From contig NZ_CP006269.1 of NCBI RefSeq assembly GCF_000737535.1, forward strand, positions 372,001-436,000: a stretch of DNA of 64,000 bases, read 5' to 3'. Within the stretch, counting starts at the first letter, position 1; every line of letters starts with the position of its first letter. Origin of the DNA: Synechococcus sp. KORDI-100 (lineage in GTDB: Bacteria; Cyanobacteriota; Cyanobacteriia; PCC-6307; Cyanobiaceae). The notes below the pieces were generated by a model, which saw only the letters and a list, made by a program, of their open reading frames with translations, ran no database searches and was not told the origin of the DNA. Position numbers and translations under genes: made by a program. Below, one piece after another: positions 63,621-64,000 of this stretch.

Positions 63621-64000
63621 TGGGCAGCGGCTTTCCGTCAACGTCGCCTGCGAGCGTCAGTCGGCGACTTCTCATCCTTGCGCCCACCCGTCGCGTGGCA
63701 AGCGAAACGTTCATCCGCGCCAATTTGGAGCGTTTGCCGTTTTCGATCGACGCCTATTTCGGTGATGAAACGCCATTGGGTCGACCACGTCGCTGCCTCT
63801 ACGGCGTTGCGGTTCTGATCAGCAAAGTGCTGAGCCGTCTCGGCCTGCTTCGCCTGGCCTCCCTACCTCCGTCCGCTGTGGCGCTCCTGTTGATTCGCCA
63901 CCACCAGCCGGACCTTGTGCTTGTGGAATTCGGATTTCATGCCGTTCGGGTGATGGAGCTGGCGGCCTGGTGCAATCGGCCGATGGTTGTTCATTTTCGA
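63620..64000 (+). CDS. Glycosyltransferase, N-terminal part (runs off the window)
   Basis: From ATG 63620, 127 residues are visible: RRLLILAPTRRVASETFIRA, LERLPFSIDAYFGDETPLG, then LIRHHQPDLVLVEFGFHAVR. The ETFIRxNLxxLPF phrase is common at the start of GT4 enzymes of colanic-acid type. The donor-binding half lies beyond the window. It overlaps the preceding stop (TGATG). Confidence 0.78.
   Translation, partial: MGSGFPSTSPASVSRRLLILAPTRRVASETFIRANLERLPFSIDAYFGDETPLGRPRRCLYGVAVLISKVLSRLGLLRLASLPPSAVALLLIRHHQPDLVLVEFGFHAVRVMELAAWCNRPMVVHFR

Overview
The window looks like a chromosomal segment of a marine picocyanobacterium (Synechococcus/Cyanobium type). Evidence: heme oxygenase, NdhS, a GlcE/GlcF glycolate dehydrogenase pair, a phosphoketolase-glycogen phosphorylase-acetate kinase cluster, type A RNase P RNA and GC-rich, tightly packed core genes. 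No species can be fixed from sequence alone.

Layout. 1-5.3 kb: nucleotide-sugar genes (GDP-fucose synthase fragment, gmd, manC), then rimM, ndhS, a voltage-gated-type K+ channel with a zinc ribbon, and rnc. 5.3-6.6 kb: a sulfotransferase-like gene, rnpB and tRNA-Arg(CCT). 6.60-32.23 kb: an integrated element of about 25.6 kb, bounded by a 43-bp direct repeat of the tRNA 3' end (6599-6641 and 32190-32232). 32.3-46.9 kb: core metabolism (acetate kinase, glycogen phosphorylase, phosphoketolase, cation/H+ antiporter, hexose-phosphate epimerase, glycolate oxidation). 47.2-50.3 kb: a small low-GC insert behind icd, flanked by a 126-bp duplicate of the icd 3' end. 51.7-64 kb: lipid-linked sugar and glycosyltransferase genes, MTA/SAH nucleosidase, heme oxygenase, and a co-directional glycosyltransferase/ABC exporter operon that runs off the window.

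The 6.6-32.2 kb element is the main discovery. It has a tyrosine integrase beside the tRNA, an early operon with an excisionase-like protein and a Spo11/Topo VI-A-like TOPRIM protein, a primase-like and a RecA/RepA-like helicase gene (apparently frameshifted apart), an HTH gene, and at the far end a phage terminase large subunit. I see no capsid, portal or tail gene. This is the layout expected of a phage satellite (tycheposon-like) rather than a prophage.

Its middle (15-30 kb) is AT-richer cargo: a SNIPE-like DUF4041/GIY-YIG membrane nuclease (probable anti-phage defence), an RTX metalloprotease, a second RTX-like protein, His-rich and EF-hand-like proteins, a pentapeptide-repeat protein and small exported or membrane proteins. 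Several cargo genes carry the same terminator. Two unrelated ones sit between the same conserved 5' and 3' flanks, so the cargo looks like a cassette collection. Several element genes are frameshifted. One of these shifts lies exactly on an A AAA AAG slippery heptamer and could be programmed.

Limits: no database search was possible. Family names rest on recognisable motifs, and promoters and attachment arms are predictions.
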